A stretch of 64,000 bases of DNA. Source: Futiania mangrovi. GTDB taxonomy: Bacteria; Pseudomonadota; Alphaproteobacteria; Futianiales; Futianiaceae. The notes beneath the pieces were generated by a model that saw only the letters and a list, made by a program, of their open reading frames with translations, searched no databases and had not been told where the DNA came from. The translations under genes were made by a program, and so were the position numbers. Positions 42,063 to 50,222 of this stretch are shown piece by piece. The DNA lies in NCBI RefSeq assembly GCF_024158125.1, contig NZ_JAMZFT010000002.1:868001-932000 (forward strand), read 5' to 3'. The number at the start of each line of letters is the position of its first letter. The first letter of the stretch is position 1.

Positions 42063-42728
42063 ATGCGCAAGCTCGTCCATCTCTACAAGCGCCGTCCCGG
42101 GATGGAGGTTGCGGACTTTCACGCCCGGCTGGCGGGGGCCGCAGAGGGCGACCCGGACATTCCGGGCCTTGTCCGCTATGTGCAGTCGCACAGCCTGCTC
42201 AAGGGCTATGCCAGGGGCGAACTGGCCTTCGACGCGATGGAGGAGTTCGCCTTCGCCCACCCCGACCTCGCGGGGCTATGGTGCGCCTCGCCCGGCGCGG
42301 GCGACCTGCTGGCGCGGCGCGAGGGCATCCTCGACCCCGGCGCCACCATCACGCTCATCGTCGACGTCCACCGGATCAAGAGCCGCCCGGTGCCCGCCGG
42401 CGCGGTGAAGAGCATCGAGCTCGTCACCCGGCGCGACAGCCTGTCGCTTGCCGACTTCCGCCATCACTGGCGCGTCGTGCACGGGCCGCTCGCAGCGACG
42501 ATCCCGAGCGTCTTGCGCTACGAGCAGAACCATTGCGCGCTGGAAGACTACATGGGCGGTGGCGCGCCGCGCCTCGACGGGCTCGCCATCACCTGGTTCG
42601 CCACGACCGACGCGATGCGCGAGGGCGCGCGGACGCAGGCCTATACTGACACCCGCGCCGACGAGCCCAATTTCCTGCCCGACGGCCACCTGCCGACCGT
42701 CCTCGCCCGCGAGGTGCTGGAGCGCTGA
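42063..42728 (+). CDS. Tandem EthD-domain protein
   Basis: A 221-residue protein made of two ferredoxin-like EthD/dimeric alpha-beta-barrel repeats. The first starts MRKLVHLYKRRPGMEVADFHARL, the second VKSIELVTRRDSLSLADFRHHW. Only the second keeps the WRVVHGP and RYEQNH motifs. EthD domains occur in small enzymes and accessory proteins of ether, polyketide and dicarboxylate-like catabolism. It is the last gene of the lyase-LeuCD-ABC run (10 bases after the second permease). The reaction is unknown; two fused domains would mimic the usual homodimer. Confidence 0.82.
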   Translation: MRKLVHLYKRRPGMEVADFHARLAGAAEGDPDIPGLVRYVQSHSLLKGYARGELAFDAMEEFAFAHPDLAGLWCASPGAGDLLARREGILDPGATITLIVDVHRIKSRPVPAGAVKSIELVTRRDSLSLADFRHHWRVVHGPLAATIPSVLRYEQNHCALEDYMGGGAPRLDGLAITWFATTDAMREGARTQAYTDTRADEPNFLPDGHLPTVLAREVLER

Positions 42729-42733
42729 AGGCA

Positions 42734-42753
42734 GGCGCCGGGCGCACCCGGCG
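42734..42753. terminator. Hairpin between convergent EthD and TRAP genes
   Basis: A perfect 8-bp stem GCGCCGGG/CCCGGCGC with a CGCA loop sits in the 31-bp gap between the convergent EthD and TRAP permease genes. There is no T tract on either strand, so its ability to terminate is uncertain. Confidence 0.45.
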
Positions 42754-42759
42754 CGCGCC

Positions 42760-44067
42760 TCAGTCGACGAGGTTCGGCAGGAACATCACGATGTCCGGCC
42801 ACAGGATCAGCAGCGCCAGCAGCACGATGTCGGCGACGAGGAACCAGGCGACGCCCTTGAAGATCGTCGCGACGGACGCGATGTCGCCCACCACGCCCTT
42901 GATGACGAAGACGTTCAGGCCCACAGGCGGCGTGACGAGCCCGATCTCCAGGAACTTCACGAGCAGGATGCCGAACCAGATCAAGTCGACGTTCTGCGCC
43001 TCGAGGATCGGCAGCAGGATCGGCAGGGTCAGCAGCATGCAGCCCAGCGGATCGAGGAACATGCCGAGGAACACGTAGAGCAGCGCGATCGCGAAAATCA
43101 GCGACACGACGCCGAGGTCAAGCGCGGTCACGAAGTCCGACAGCGTCGCGGGCAGCCCCGTGAACGACAGGAAGCGCGTCAGAAGCGCCGCGCCCATGGC
43201 GATGAAGAACACCGCCGCCGTGCTGAACAGCGTCTCCTTCACCGCGGTCAGGAACAGCTTCCAGGTGAGCGCGCGCTGCGCCATCGCGATCACGATGGAG
43301 AGGGAGGCGCCGACCGCGCCCGCCTCCGTCGGGGTGAAGACGCCGCCGAACAGGCCGCCGATCACGCCCACCACGAGGACGGCGAAGGGCCAGACGCCGC
43401 GCAGAGAGGCGAACTTCTCGCCCCAGGTCGGCCGGTAGGTGAGGCCGGGTGCAAGCGCGGGCCGCAGCCAGACCCGCGCGATGATGACGATGCAGAAGAA
43501 CAGCGCCGTCAGCAGGCCCGGTATGACCCCGCCGACGAACAGCTTGGCGATGGAGACCTCGGCGAAGATGCCGAAGATGATCATCAGGATCGACGGCGGG
43601 ATCATCGCGCCGATGGTGCCCGCGGCGGCCACCGTTCCCGTGGCGAGGCCAGGGTCGTAGCCGTTGCGGGTCATCTCCGGCACGGCGATCCGCCCCATGG
43701 CGGCCGCGGCGGCGATGCTCGACCCCGTCACCGCGGCAAAGCCCGCCGCGCCCGACACGGTCGCCACCGCGAGCCCGCCCGGCAGGCGGCCGAGCCAGAC
43801 CTGGGCTGCGTTGAAGATGCCGACCGTCAGGCCGGAATGAAAGGCGACATAGCCCATCAGCAGGAACATCGGCACCGAGCTGAGCGTCCAGTGCGCGATG
43901 AACTCGTAGGGCACTTCAGACAGCATGCCCCAGGCCGCGCGGGGGCCCGCGAACAGCCAGATGCCGATGAAGCCGGTGCCGCCCAGCGCGACCCCGATGG
44001 GCACGCGCAGCACGAGCAGGACGAGAACGGCGATGAGCCCGTAGGCGCCGAGTGCGAGACTGGACAT
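42760..44067 (-). CDS. dctM: TRAP transporter large permease (DctM)
   Basis: A 435-residue inner-membrane permease of the TRAP family, about twelve hydrophobic segments. The signatures GYDPGLATGTVAAAGTIGAMIPPSILMIIFG and the C-terminal EIGLVTPPVGLNVFVIKGV are DctM hallmarks. The ATG (44065-44067) shares its first base with the end of the small-permease stop (TGATG), so the two are coupled. Import is driven by a sodium or proton gradient with the receptor encoded at 44658-45794. Confidence 0.93.
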   Translation of the reverse strand: MSSLALGAYGLIAVLVLLVLRVPIGVALGGTGFIGIWLFAGPRAAWGMLSEVPYEFIAHWTLSSVPMFLLMGYVAFHSGLTVGIFNAAQVWLGRLPGGLAVATVSGAAGFAAVTGSSIAAAAAMGRIAVPEMTRNGYDPGLATGTVAAAGTIGAMIPPSILMIIFGIFAEVSIAKLFVGGVIPGLLTALFFCIVIIARVWLRPALAPGLTYRPTWGEKFASLRGVWPFAVLVVGVIGGLFGGVFTPTEAGAVGASLSIVIAMAQRALTWKLFLTAVKETLFSTAAVFFIAMGAALLTRFLSFTGLPATLSDFVTALDLGVVSLIFAIALLYVFLGMFLDPLGCMLLTLPILLPILEAQNVDLIWFGILLVKFLEIGLVTPPVGLNVFVIKGVVGDIASVATIFKGVAWFLVADIVLLALLILWPDIVMFLPNLVD

Positions 44068-44615
44068 CACGCGCCCTCGTCCGTGCCGGTGTAGGCGTCG
44101 TGGCCGTTGCCCTCGGTGCCCTCGGCGGGCACCACCTTCCAGGGATGGCTGAGGTGGAGCGCGAGTTTCCACGCCAGAACCGTCGCCAGCAGGCCGAAGC
44201 CGATGATGGGCAGGAAGCGGGTAGGCCAGGTGATCAGCGTCGAGACGCCGACCGCATAGGCGCCGACGTCATAGGCGTGCACCGCGGGCTTCACCGCGGC
44301 ATAGCCCGCCGCCCCGCAATAGCCGAGCGCGAGCAGGAGGGCGAGCGCCAGCACCAGCCAGCGCACGCCCTCCGGCATCATGTCGTAGAACAGCTCCACA
44401 TGGATCAGCGTGCCGTTGCGCTCCAGTCCCGCAAGCGGCAGGAACGCCACGCCTGCCATGTAGTAGTAGGACACGGTTTCCAGCGTGGCGGGAACGGGCG
44501 AGTTGAAGAGATACTTCATCACCACGTCGAGCGTGATGTGCAGCATCATCGCGATCAGCGACACCCCGCCCACAAGGGTGCAGATGTCCACGAACCCGAA
44601 ATACGCCCGGCGCAT
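44067..44615 (-). CDS. dctQ: TRAP transporter small permease (DctQ)
   Basis: A 182-residue membrane protein with four hydrophobic helices, the DctQ topology. Features such as LHITLDVVMKYLFNSPVPATLETVSYYYM and PLAGLERNGTLIHVELFYDMM, a conserved helix-loop, support it. The C-terminal tail is hydrophilic. It lies between the receptor gene (42 bases upstream) and DctM, giving the order P-Q-M. It stabilises the receptor-permease complex. Confidence 0.9.
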   Translation of the reverse strand: MRRAYFGFVDICTLVGGVSLIAMMLHITLDVVMKYLFNSPVPATLETVSYYYMAGVAFLPLAGLERNGTLIHVELFYDMMPEGVRWLVLALALLLALGYCGAAGYAAVKPAVHAYDVGAYAVGVSTLITWPTRFLPIIGFGLLATVLAWKLALHLSHPWKVVPAEGTEGNGHDAYTGTDEGA

Positions 44616-44657
44616 GCCGTTCCCCCCTCGCTGGTTTCCCGTGTCCGCCGGCGCGGA

Positions 44658-45794
44658 TCAGAGGCCGTAGGTGTTGACGTCGACCTTGGAGAAGATCTCG
44701 TCGCGCAGCGCCTGCAGCATCTTCTCGCGGTCGCCGCCGGCTTGTGCCATCAGGCCTTCCCACTTGGTCAGCAGCTCGCGATAGGCCGCGATCCACTTGT
44801 CGGGGTCCGCCACGCCATGCTTGGTCTTGGCAGTTTCCGCCACGGTCTTCAGGTCGGCGGCCACGAAGTCCTGGATCTGCCTGGCAAGCTCCGCGCTCGG
44901 CTCGAGCACGGTCACGCCCTTCTCCTTGGCCTGCGCCAGCGCCTTCTCGTCGAGCGCCATGTAGTCGAGCGTGGTGCCGAGGTTGCCCAGCGCCGCGCCG
45001 TCGAGGATCGCCTTGCGCTGGTCGGCGTTCAGGCCTTCCCAGAACTCCTTGCTGAGCGCGAAGGTGGCGGCGACCTGGTAGGTGCCGAGCTTTGTCAGGA
45101 TGTTGTAGCTCGCCACGTCCCACAGGCTGAAGGACGACAGCGAGGCCGACGACATGATCGCGATGTCGACGCCGCCGCGGTCCATCGTCTCGAACATCTC
45201 CGAGGACGGCACGTTGATCGCGGTGCCGTTCACCGACGCGATCCAGCGGTTCCACAGCGCGCCGCCGGAGCGGAACTTCTTGCCCGCGAGCGCTTCCGGC
45301 GAATTGTAGTCACCCTTGGAGATCAGCGTGTAGGGCGACGTCGAATAGACGCCCGTGAACACGATGTCGCGCTTGGTGAACTCGTCGCGGCAGGGCTGGC
45401 ACTGCAGCATGACGAACTCGGTCACCGCCGCCGACGCGGCCAGTGGGTCCGAACTCATCATCCCGAAGTCGGCGATCATCTGCGAATAGGGGAACTCCGC
45501 CGGGAAGTACGACAGTGCCAGCATCCCGATGTCGGCGATGCCGTTCTGCAGGCCGGGCAGCGTCTCCTTCGCCTTCACCAGCGAGCCGCCGCTCCACAGC
45601 TTGATCTTGAGCGAGCCGTTGGAGATCTCTTCCACGTGCTTCACGAACGGCTCGTAGCCGCCGGTCACGACCGGGTGCTTGGGCGGGTGCCAGTTGGTCG
45701 CGCGCACCTCCGTCTGGGCTTGCGCCGCGCCCACGCTCAGCGCCGATGCGCACGCGAACGCCAGCGTTCCCGTAACGAGTGACTTGAGTTTCAT
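44658..45794 (-). CDS. dctP: TRAP transporter substrate-binding protein (DctP)
   Basis: A 378-residue periplasmic receptor. The signal peptide (residues 1-26, KLKSLVTGTLAFACASALSVGAAQAQ) precedes VRATNWHPPKHPVV. The pair of cysteines in LQCQPCRDEF is unusual for DctP and could form a disulfide or metal site. The motif GGALWNRWIASVNGTAINVP and its surroundings carry the carboxylate-binding arginine environment of the family. It is the first gene of the P-Q-M operon. TRAP receptors bind acids such as succinate, sialic acid or 2-oxo acids; the downstream 2-hydroxyacid dehydrogenase suggests a hydroxy or oxo acid. Confidence 0.9.
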   Translation of the reverse strand: MKLKSLVTGTLAFACASALSVGAAQAQTEVRATNWHPPKHPVVTGGYEPFVKHVEEISNGSLKIKLWSGGSLVKAKETLPGLQNGIADIGMLALSYFPAEFPYSQMIADFGMMSSDPLAASAAVTEFVMLQCQPCRDEFTKRDIVFTGVYSTSPYTLISKGDYNSPEALAGKKFRSGGALWNRWIASVNGTAINVPSSEMFETMDRGGVDIAIMSSASLSSFSLWDVASYNILTKLGTYQVAATFALSKEFWEGLNADQRKAILDGAALGNLGTTLDYMALDEKALAQAKEKGVTVLEPSAELARQIQDFVAADLKTVAETAKTKHGVADPDKWIAAYRELLTKWEGLMAQAGGDREKMLQALRDEIFSKVDVNTYGL

Positions 45795-45900
45795 GCCAGT
45801 TCTCCCTTCCTCTTGATGCCGGTTGGCTTTCGGTTCTGCGCGCTGTTGGGCCGCGCGCTTGGTGGTGCCGGAGGGGTGCGGCGTGCGCCCCCGCCCGGCG

Positions 45901-46938
45901 TCAGGTGCGCCGTGTCTCCCAGATCTCCGGGTTCATCAGGTTCGGCGGGCGCTCGCCCTTCAGGACCTGAACGACCTGGCCCGCGGCCGAGAGCGCGAGC
46001 CTGCGGCAGGCGCTGCGGCTCAGGCCAGCGACGTGCGGCGTCACGATCACGTTGGGCAGGGCGAGCAGCGGGTGGTCCTTCGGCAAGGGCTCCTCCTCGA
46101 ACACGTCGAGGCCCGCGCCTGCGATCCGGCCCTCCGCGAGAGCTTCGCAGAGCGCGTCGCCGTCGACGACCGGCCCGCGCGCGGTGTTGATCACATAGGC
46201 CGTGGGCTTCAGGTGCGAGATCGCCTCGCGCCCCAAGAGGTGATGCGTTGCGGGGCCGAGCGGCACATTCACCGACAGGAAATCGGCGCGCGCGCACAGG
46301 GCGTTGAGGTCCGGCTCCCAGTCGTAGCCCGCGGGCAGGTCGGCGGGCCGCGTGCGGCAATGCACGGCGACGTTCATGTCGAAGGCCGTGTGGCAGATGC
46401 GCGCGATGTCCCGCGCGATGGGGCCGAAGCCGACCGTGCATAGCGTCTTCTCGTAGAGGTCGTCGGCCAGGTTCTCGTGATGGAAGGTCTCGCGCACGCT
46501 CCAGCCTTGCGTCCGCAACAGCCGGTCGCCCCGGTGGATGTGCTTGGCGAGGCCCAGCATCAGGCCCAGCGTGTGCTCGGCCACGGCCCGCGCGCCCACG
46601 TAGCGGTTGTTGACGACCGGGATCCGGGCGGCGGTGGCGGCAGGGATGTCGATATGGTCGGTGCCCGATCCGCTCGACGCGACGATCTTCGCGCGGCCCG
46701 CCAGCGCCACCAGGTCCGCCGGAAACGCGGCGGGCAGGCGCACGACGATGGCGTCGGCACGCGGGAGAGCGGCGCGCACGGCGGCCGTATCGGTCCAGGC
46801 GACGACCTCCACCTCCGCGCCCGACGCGCGCAGCATCTCCTCGCCTGCTGGGTCGAGCATGCGGTTCAGGCACACGACATGAGCGGGCTGCACAAGGCGA
46901 TCCCCCGCCGCCGGTGCTGTCGAGGTGTCAGCGTGCAT
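45901..46938 (-). CDS. D-isomer-specific 2-hydroxyacid dehydrogenase (phosphoglycerate dehydrogenase-like)
   Basis: A 345-residue NAD-dependent dehydrogenase. The C-terminal catalytic and Rossmann domain has VGFGPIARDIARICHTAF, TARGPVVDGDALCEAL, GAGLDVFEEEPLPKDHPL and TPHVAGLS, holding the Arg-Glu-His catalytic set. The glycine motif reads VGFGPI where G-x-G-x-x-G is expected, with proline instead of a third glycine. ATG 46936-46938 is used; an ATG 13 codons upstream (46975-46977) is also possible, with no clear ribosome-binding site for either. It lies upstream of and on the same strand as the TRAP genes and opposite the IclR gene, with which it shares the gap holding a palindromic site. Confidence 0.88.
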   Translation of the reverse strand: MHADTSTAPAAGDRLVQPAHVVCLNRMLDPAGEEMLRASGAEVEVVAWTDTAAVRAALPRADAIVVRLPAAFPADLVALAGRAKIVASSGSGTDHIDIPAATAARIPVVNNRYVGARAVAEHTLGLMLGLAKHIHRGDRLLRTQGWSVRETFHHENLADDLYEKTLCTVGFGPIARDIARICHTAFDMNVAVHCRTRPADLPAGYDWEPDLNALCARADFLSVNVPLGPATHHLLGREAISHLKPTAYVINTARGPVVDGDALCEALAEGRIAGAGLDVFEEEPLPKDHPLLALPNVIVTPHVAGLSRSACRRLALSAAGQVVQVLKGERPPNLMNPEIWETRRT

Positions 46939-47086
46939 CGCGGCCGCCGCTGCGTACCAGGCGCCGGACAAGGCCATCCCGGCGCGGCGCGGGATGACCC
47001 CTTCGCCGCGGGCCGCGAACGCCCGTGCTCCCTGCGCGCATCCTTCCTCCCCGGGCGATGCAGCCCGTTGTCTTGTTTGGCCACAT

Positions 47087-47103
47087 GTTCCAATATTTGA
47101 AAC
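47087..47103. promoter_or_regulatory. 17-bp palindromic operator candidate (IclR type)
   Basis: GTTCCAATATTTGAAAC is an inverted repeat with 7-base arms, one mismatch and a TAT centre, in the divergent gap between the hydroxyacid dehydrogenase and IclR genes. It lies just before the -35 box of the IclR gene. This spacing and shape suit autoregulation plus control of the TRAP operon. Confidence 0.6.
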
Positions 47104-47116
47104 ACAAGACCGATAG

Positions 47117-47145
47117 TTGACACAATTCAAACCGCTCCCTAGGCT
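47117..47145 (+). promoter_or_regulatory. Promoter of the IclR gene
   Basis: TTGACA (47117-47122) is a perfect -35 box, followed after exactly 17 bases by TAGGCT (47140-47145), a fair -10. Transcription would begin about 30 bases before the GTG start at 47180. Confidence 0.55.
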
Positions 47146-47179
47146 CCGTGTCAATCTTCTTGGGACAGGGAAACGCCGC

Positions 47180-48064
47180 GTGCCGCCGCAGGATGCCACC
47201 TCATCCGCTGCATCGGAGCCAGCAGGGACGGACGGCTCGTTCGCCCTGACGCTGGCGAAGGGGCTGGCGGTCCTGCGGGCTTTCCGCGCGGGCGAAACCT
47301 ATCTTTCCAACCGCGACCTGGCGGAGCGGACGGGCTTCAGCAAGCCGACGGTGTCGCGTCTGGCGCGCACGCTGCTGGAGCTTGGCTACCTGCGCCATTC
47401 GCCCACGCTCGGGCGCTATGCGCTGGGGACGGCGGTGCTGACGCTCGCCTACCCGATGCTGGCGGGGCTCGGCATCCGGCACATCGCGCGGCCCTTCATG
47501 CACGAACTGGCAAACGACGTCGCGGGCCAGGTGTCCATGGGCATGCGCGACCGGCACACCATGGTCTTCGTGGAAAGCGCGCGCAGCCGCGCCCACCGCC
47601 TGACGCTGCCGGAGATCGGGGCGACCCTGTCGATCCTCGCAAGCTCCATGGGCCGGGCCTATCTCGCGGCCCTCGCGCCCGACGACCGCGACGCCCTGCT
47701 GGAGGAATTGCGCGCCGCCGAGCCGGACGGGTTCGCGCGCTATGCAGGCGCGGTCGAGGAGGCGGTGGAGACGTTCGCGGAGCGGGGCTTCGCCTGCTCC
47801 TTCGGCGACGTGCGGCGCGAGATGTACGCCTGCGCCGCGCCCCTGCGCGTCCGCGTGGACGGCGAACTCGTTATCCTCAATTGCGGCGTTCCCGCTGCGG
47901 GCATGAGCCGGGAGGCATTCGTCGAGACGATCGGGCCGAAGCTCGTCGCCATGACGCACGCCATCGACGCGGCCGCCGGGGCGGGGCTTGGTCCCGATCA
48001 GGCGATGCACGCGCCCGCGGGCGCTGTCCGGCGTGTGACGCCCGTGCCCGCTCATCCGTCCTGA
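47180..48064 (+). CDS. IclR family transcriptional regulator
   Basis: A 294-residue regulator. The N-terminal winged helix (about residues 22-75) has LAKGLAVLRAFRAGE, LSNRDLAERTGFSKPTVSRLARTLLELGYL, and the C-terminal domain (about 95-270) is the IclR effector-binding fold with YACAAPLRV and NCGVPAAGM. The GTG at 47180 with AGGGAAA upstream is preferred; an upstream TTG at 47117 coincides with the -35 box. It is separated from the CoA ligase gene by 10 bases, so it is probably co-transcribed with the catabolic genes and may also control the divergent TRAP genes. IclR proteins respond to pathway metabolites. Confidence 0.9.
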   Translation: MPPQDATSSAASEPAGTDGSFALTLAKGLAVLRAFRAGETYLSNRDLAERTGFSKPTVSRLARTLLELGYLRHSPTLGRYALGTAVLTLAYPMLAGLGIRHIARPFMHELANDVAGQVSMGMRDRHTMVFVESARSRAHRLTLPEIGATLSILASSMGRAYLAALAPDDRDALLEELRAAEPDGFARYAGAVEEAVETFAERGFACSFGDVRREMYACAAPLRVRVDGELVILNCGVPAAGMSREAFVETIGPKLVAMTHAIDAAAGAGLGPDQAMHAPAGAVRRVTPVPAHPS

Positions 48065-48074
48065 AGGTGCCCGC

Positions 48075-50222
48075 ATGACCGTTCCCGCACGAGGGGCCGA
48101 AGCTCTCACCCGCATGTTCCAGCCGCGGTCGGTGGCGATCGTCGGCGCCTCCGACGACCCGGCGCGCATTTCGGGCCGGGCGCTGCGCTTCCTGCGCGAG
48201 GCGGGCTTCGCAGGTGGGCTCTACCCGGTCAATCCGCGCCGCGAGACGGTGCAGGGCCTGCGCGCCTATCCCAGCGTCGCCGACATCCCCGAGGTGCCGG
48301 ACGTCGGCCTGATCGCGGTGCCCGCCGCCATGGCGCTCGACGCCGTGCGCGACTGCGCGGCCAAGGGCATGGCGGGGGTCTATGTCTTCTCCTCCGGCTT
48401 TTCGGAAGCGGGGGTGGAGGGTGCGAAGGCGCAGGCCGAGATCCTGCGCGTCGCGCGCGAGGCGGGCATGCGCGTGCTGGGGCCCAACTGCCTCGGCGCG
48501 TTCAATTCCGAGATCGGCTTCTTCGGCATGTTCGCGACCTCGCTCGACCGCGGGCTGCCCTCGCCGGGCCCCGTCGCCGTGGTCAGCCAGAGCGGCGCGC
48601 ACGGCCAGCACATCGCCTACATGGCGCGCCAGCGCGGCCTCGGCGTCACCTATTGCATCACCACCGGCAACGAGATGGACGTGGACGCGGCCGAGGTCCT
48701 CGACTGGGTCGTGCGCCAGCCGGACGTGAAGGTCGTGATGGTCTATGCGGAAGGGGTGCGCGACGGGGCGCGCCTCGTCTCCGCCCTCAAGACCGCCCGC
48801 GCGCTGAAGAAGCCCGTGGTGTTCATGAAGGTCGGCTCGTCCGCGGCGGGCGCGCGCGCGGTCAGCTCGCACACCTCCGCGCTCGCCGGGGCAGATGCGA
48901 TTCACGACGCGGTGCTGCGCCAGTACGGGGCGTGGCGCGCCGTCTCCACCCAGGACCAGGTCGACATCGCCTATGCCTGCGCGTGGGGGATCTACCCGGC
49001 GTCGGGGCGGGTGGGGCTCGTCTCGGTGTCGGGCGGCGGCGGCGTGCAGATGGCGGACTTCGCCGAGCGCTTCGGCCTCGACGCCGCGCCGATGCCGGAG
49101 GGGGCGCGCGCGAAACTCCGCGAGATCATGCCCCATGCCGCGCCGGAAAACCCGTTCGACGTCACCGGCCAGATCGTCAACGATGCGAGCCTGATGGAGC
49201 GGGCGCTGCGCGTGCTCTGCACCGACACCGACTATGACGTGCTCGCGGGCTATTTCACCACGGTCGCGCTGGACCGTGGGGCGACCGGGCGCTTGCGCGA
49301 CGCGATCCTCAAGGGGACGGAGGGGCACGACCGGCTGATCGTGCTGTGCATGCTCGCCGATCCGGAGACGGTGCGCGCCTATGAGGAGGCGGGCTTCCTT
49401 GTCTACGAGGATCCCTACCGGGCCATGGCGGCGGTCGCGGCGCTGCGCTTCTTCGCGGAAAGCTTCGCGCGGGCCGAGGAGGCGGCGGCGCCCTTGCCGC
49501 CCGCCTGCGCCCGTCCCGGCGGTCCGCTCGACGAGGTCGCGGCGCGCCGCCTGCTGGCGGAGGCGGGGCTGCCGGTCTTGCCGGAAACGCTGGCGGCCTC
49601 TGCGGACGAGGCGGCCGCGGCGGCCGACGCCATGGGCTACCCGGTCGCCATGAAGATCGTCTCCCCCGACATCGCCCACAAGACGGAGATCGGCGGGGTT
49701 CTGCTGAACGTCGCGGACCGGGCCGCCGTGCGCGCGGGCTTCGACACGCTCACGTCCCGCGCGCGCGACGCCGCGCCCGGCGCCCGCCTCTCCGGCATCC
49801 TCGTGACGCCGATGGCGCGCAAGGGCGTGGAGACGATCGTCGGCGTGACCGTCGATCCGACCTTCGGGCCGGTGGTCATGTTCGGGCTCGGCGGCGTGTT
49901 CGTGGAGGTGTTCCGCGACGTGTGCTTCCGTGCTGCTCCCTTCGGCGTTGAGGAGGCGCGCGCCATGATCCCGGAGACGAAGGCCGCAAGTCTTCTCGCA
50001 GGCGCGCGCGGCGCACCCGCGGCGGACGTGGAGGCGCTTGCCCATGCGCTCGCCGCCGTCTCCCGCTTCGCAGCGGCCAACGCGCACTGGCTCGACAGCA
50101 TCGACATCAATCCCTTCCTGGTCCTGCCCGCGGGCGAGGGCGCGCTTGCGCTCGACGCGGTGATCGTCCCGTCGCCCGATGCGCCCGGCGATGCGGCAGA
50201 TGAAGAGAGAAAGGCCTCATGA
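48075..50222 (+). CDS. ADP-forming acyl-CoA synthetase, fused alpha-beta
   Basis: A 715-residue NDP-forming CoA ligase. N-terminal CoA-binding domain: SVAIVGASDDPARISGRALRFL at about 19-40. The phospho-histidine is His266 in SSHTSALAG. The ATP-grasp domain (about 490-715) has GYPVAMKIVSPDIAHKTEIGGV and SIDINPFLVLPAG. The layout is that of acetate-CoA ligase (ADP-forming), as in the gene at 18042-20180; the two share domain order but differ in many positions. Overlap of 4 bases with the next gene (ATGA) shows operon structure. It activates the acid substrate at the entry of this pathway. Confidence 0.92.
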   Translation: MTVPARGAEALTRMFQPRSVAIVGASDDPARISGRALRFLREAGFAGGLYPVNPRRETVQGLRAYPSVADIPEVPDVGLIAVPAAMALDAVRDCAAKGMAGVYVFSSGFSEAGVEGAKAQAEILRVAREAGMRVLGPNCLGAFNSEIGFFGMFATSLDRGLPSPGPVAVVSQSGAHGQHIAYMARQRGLGVTYCITTGNEMDVDAAEVLDWVVRQPDVKVVMVYAEGVRDGARLVSALKTARALKKPVVFMKVGSSAAGARAVSSHTSALAGADAIHDAVLRQYGAWRAVSTQDQVDIAYACAWGIYPASGRVGLVSVSGGGGVQMADFAERFGLDAAPMPEGARAKLREIMPHAAPENPFDVTGQIVNDASLMERALRVLCTDTDYDVLAGYFTTVALDRGATGRLRDAILKGTEGHDRLIVLCMLADPETVRAYEEAGFLVYEDPYRAMAAVAALRFFAESFARAEEAAAPLPPACARPGGPLDEVAARRLLAEAGLPVLPETLAASADEAAAAADAMGYPVAMKIVSPDIAHKTEIGGVLLNVADRAAVRAGFDTLTSRARDAAPGARLSGILVTPMARKGVETIVGVTVDPTFGPVVMFGLGGVFVEVFRDVCFRAAPFGVEEARAMIPETKAASLLAGARGAPAADVEALAHALAAVSRFAAANAHWLDSIDINPFLVLPAGEGALALDAVIVPSPDAPGDAADEERKAS

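Noticed and set aside
47117-47179. TTG at 47117 as start of the IclR gene
   Set aside because: It coincides with the -35 box of a good promoter, and GTG 47180 has a ribosome-binding site and gives a normal N-terminus.
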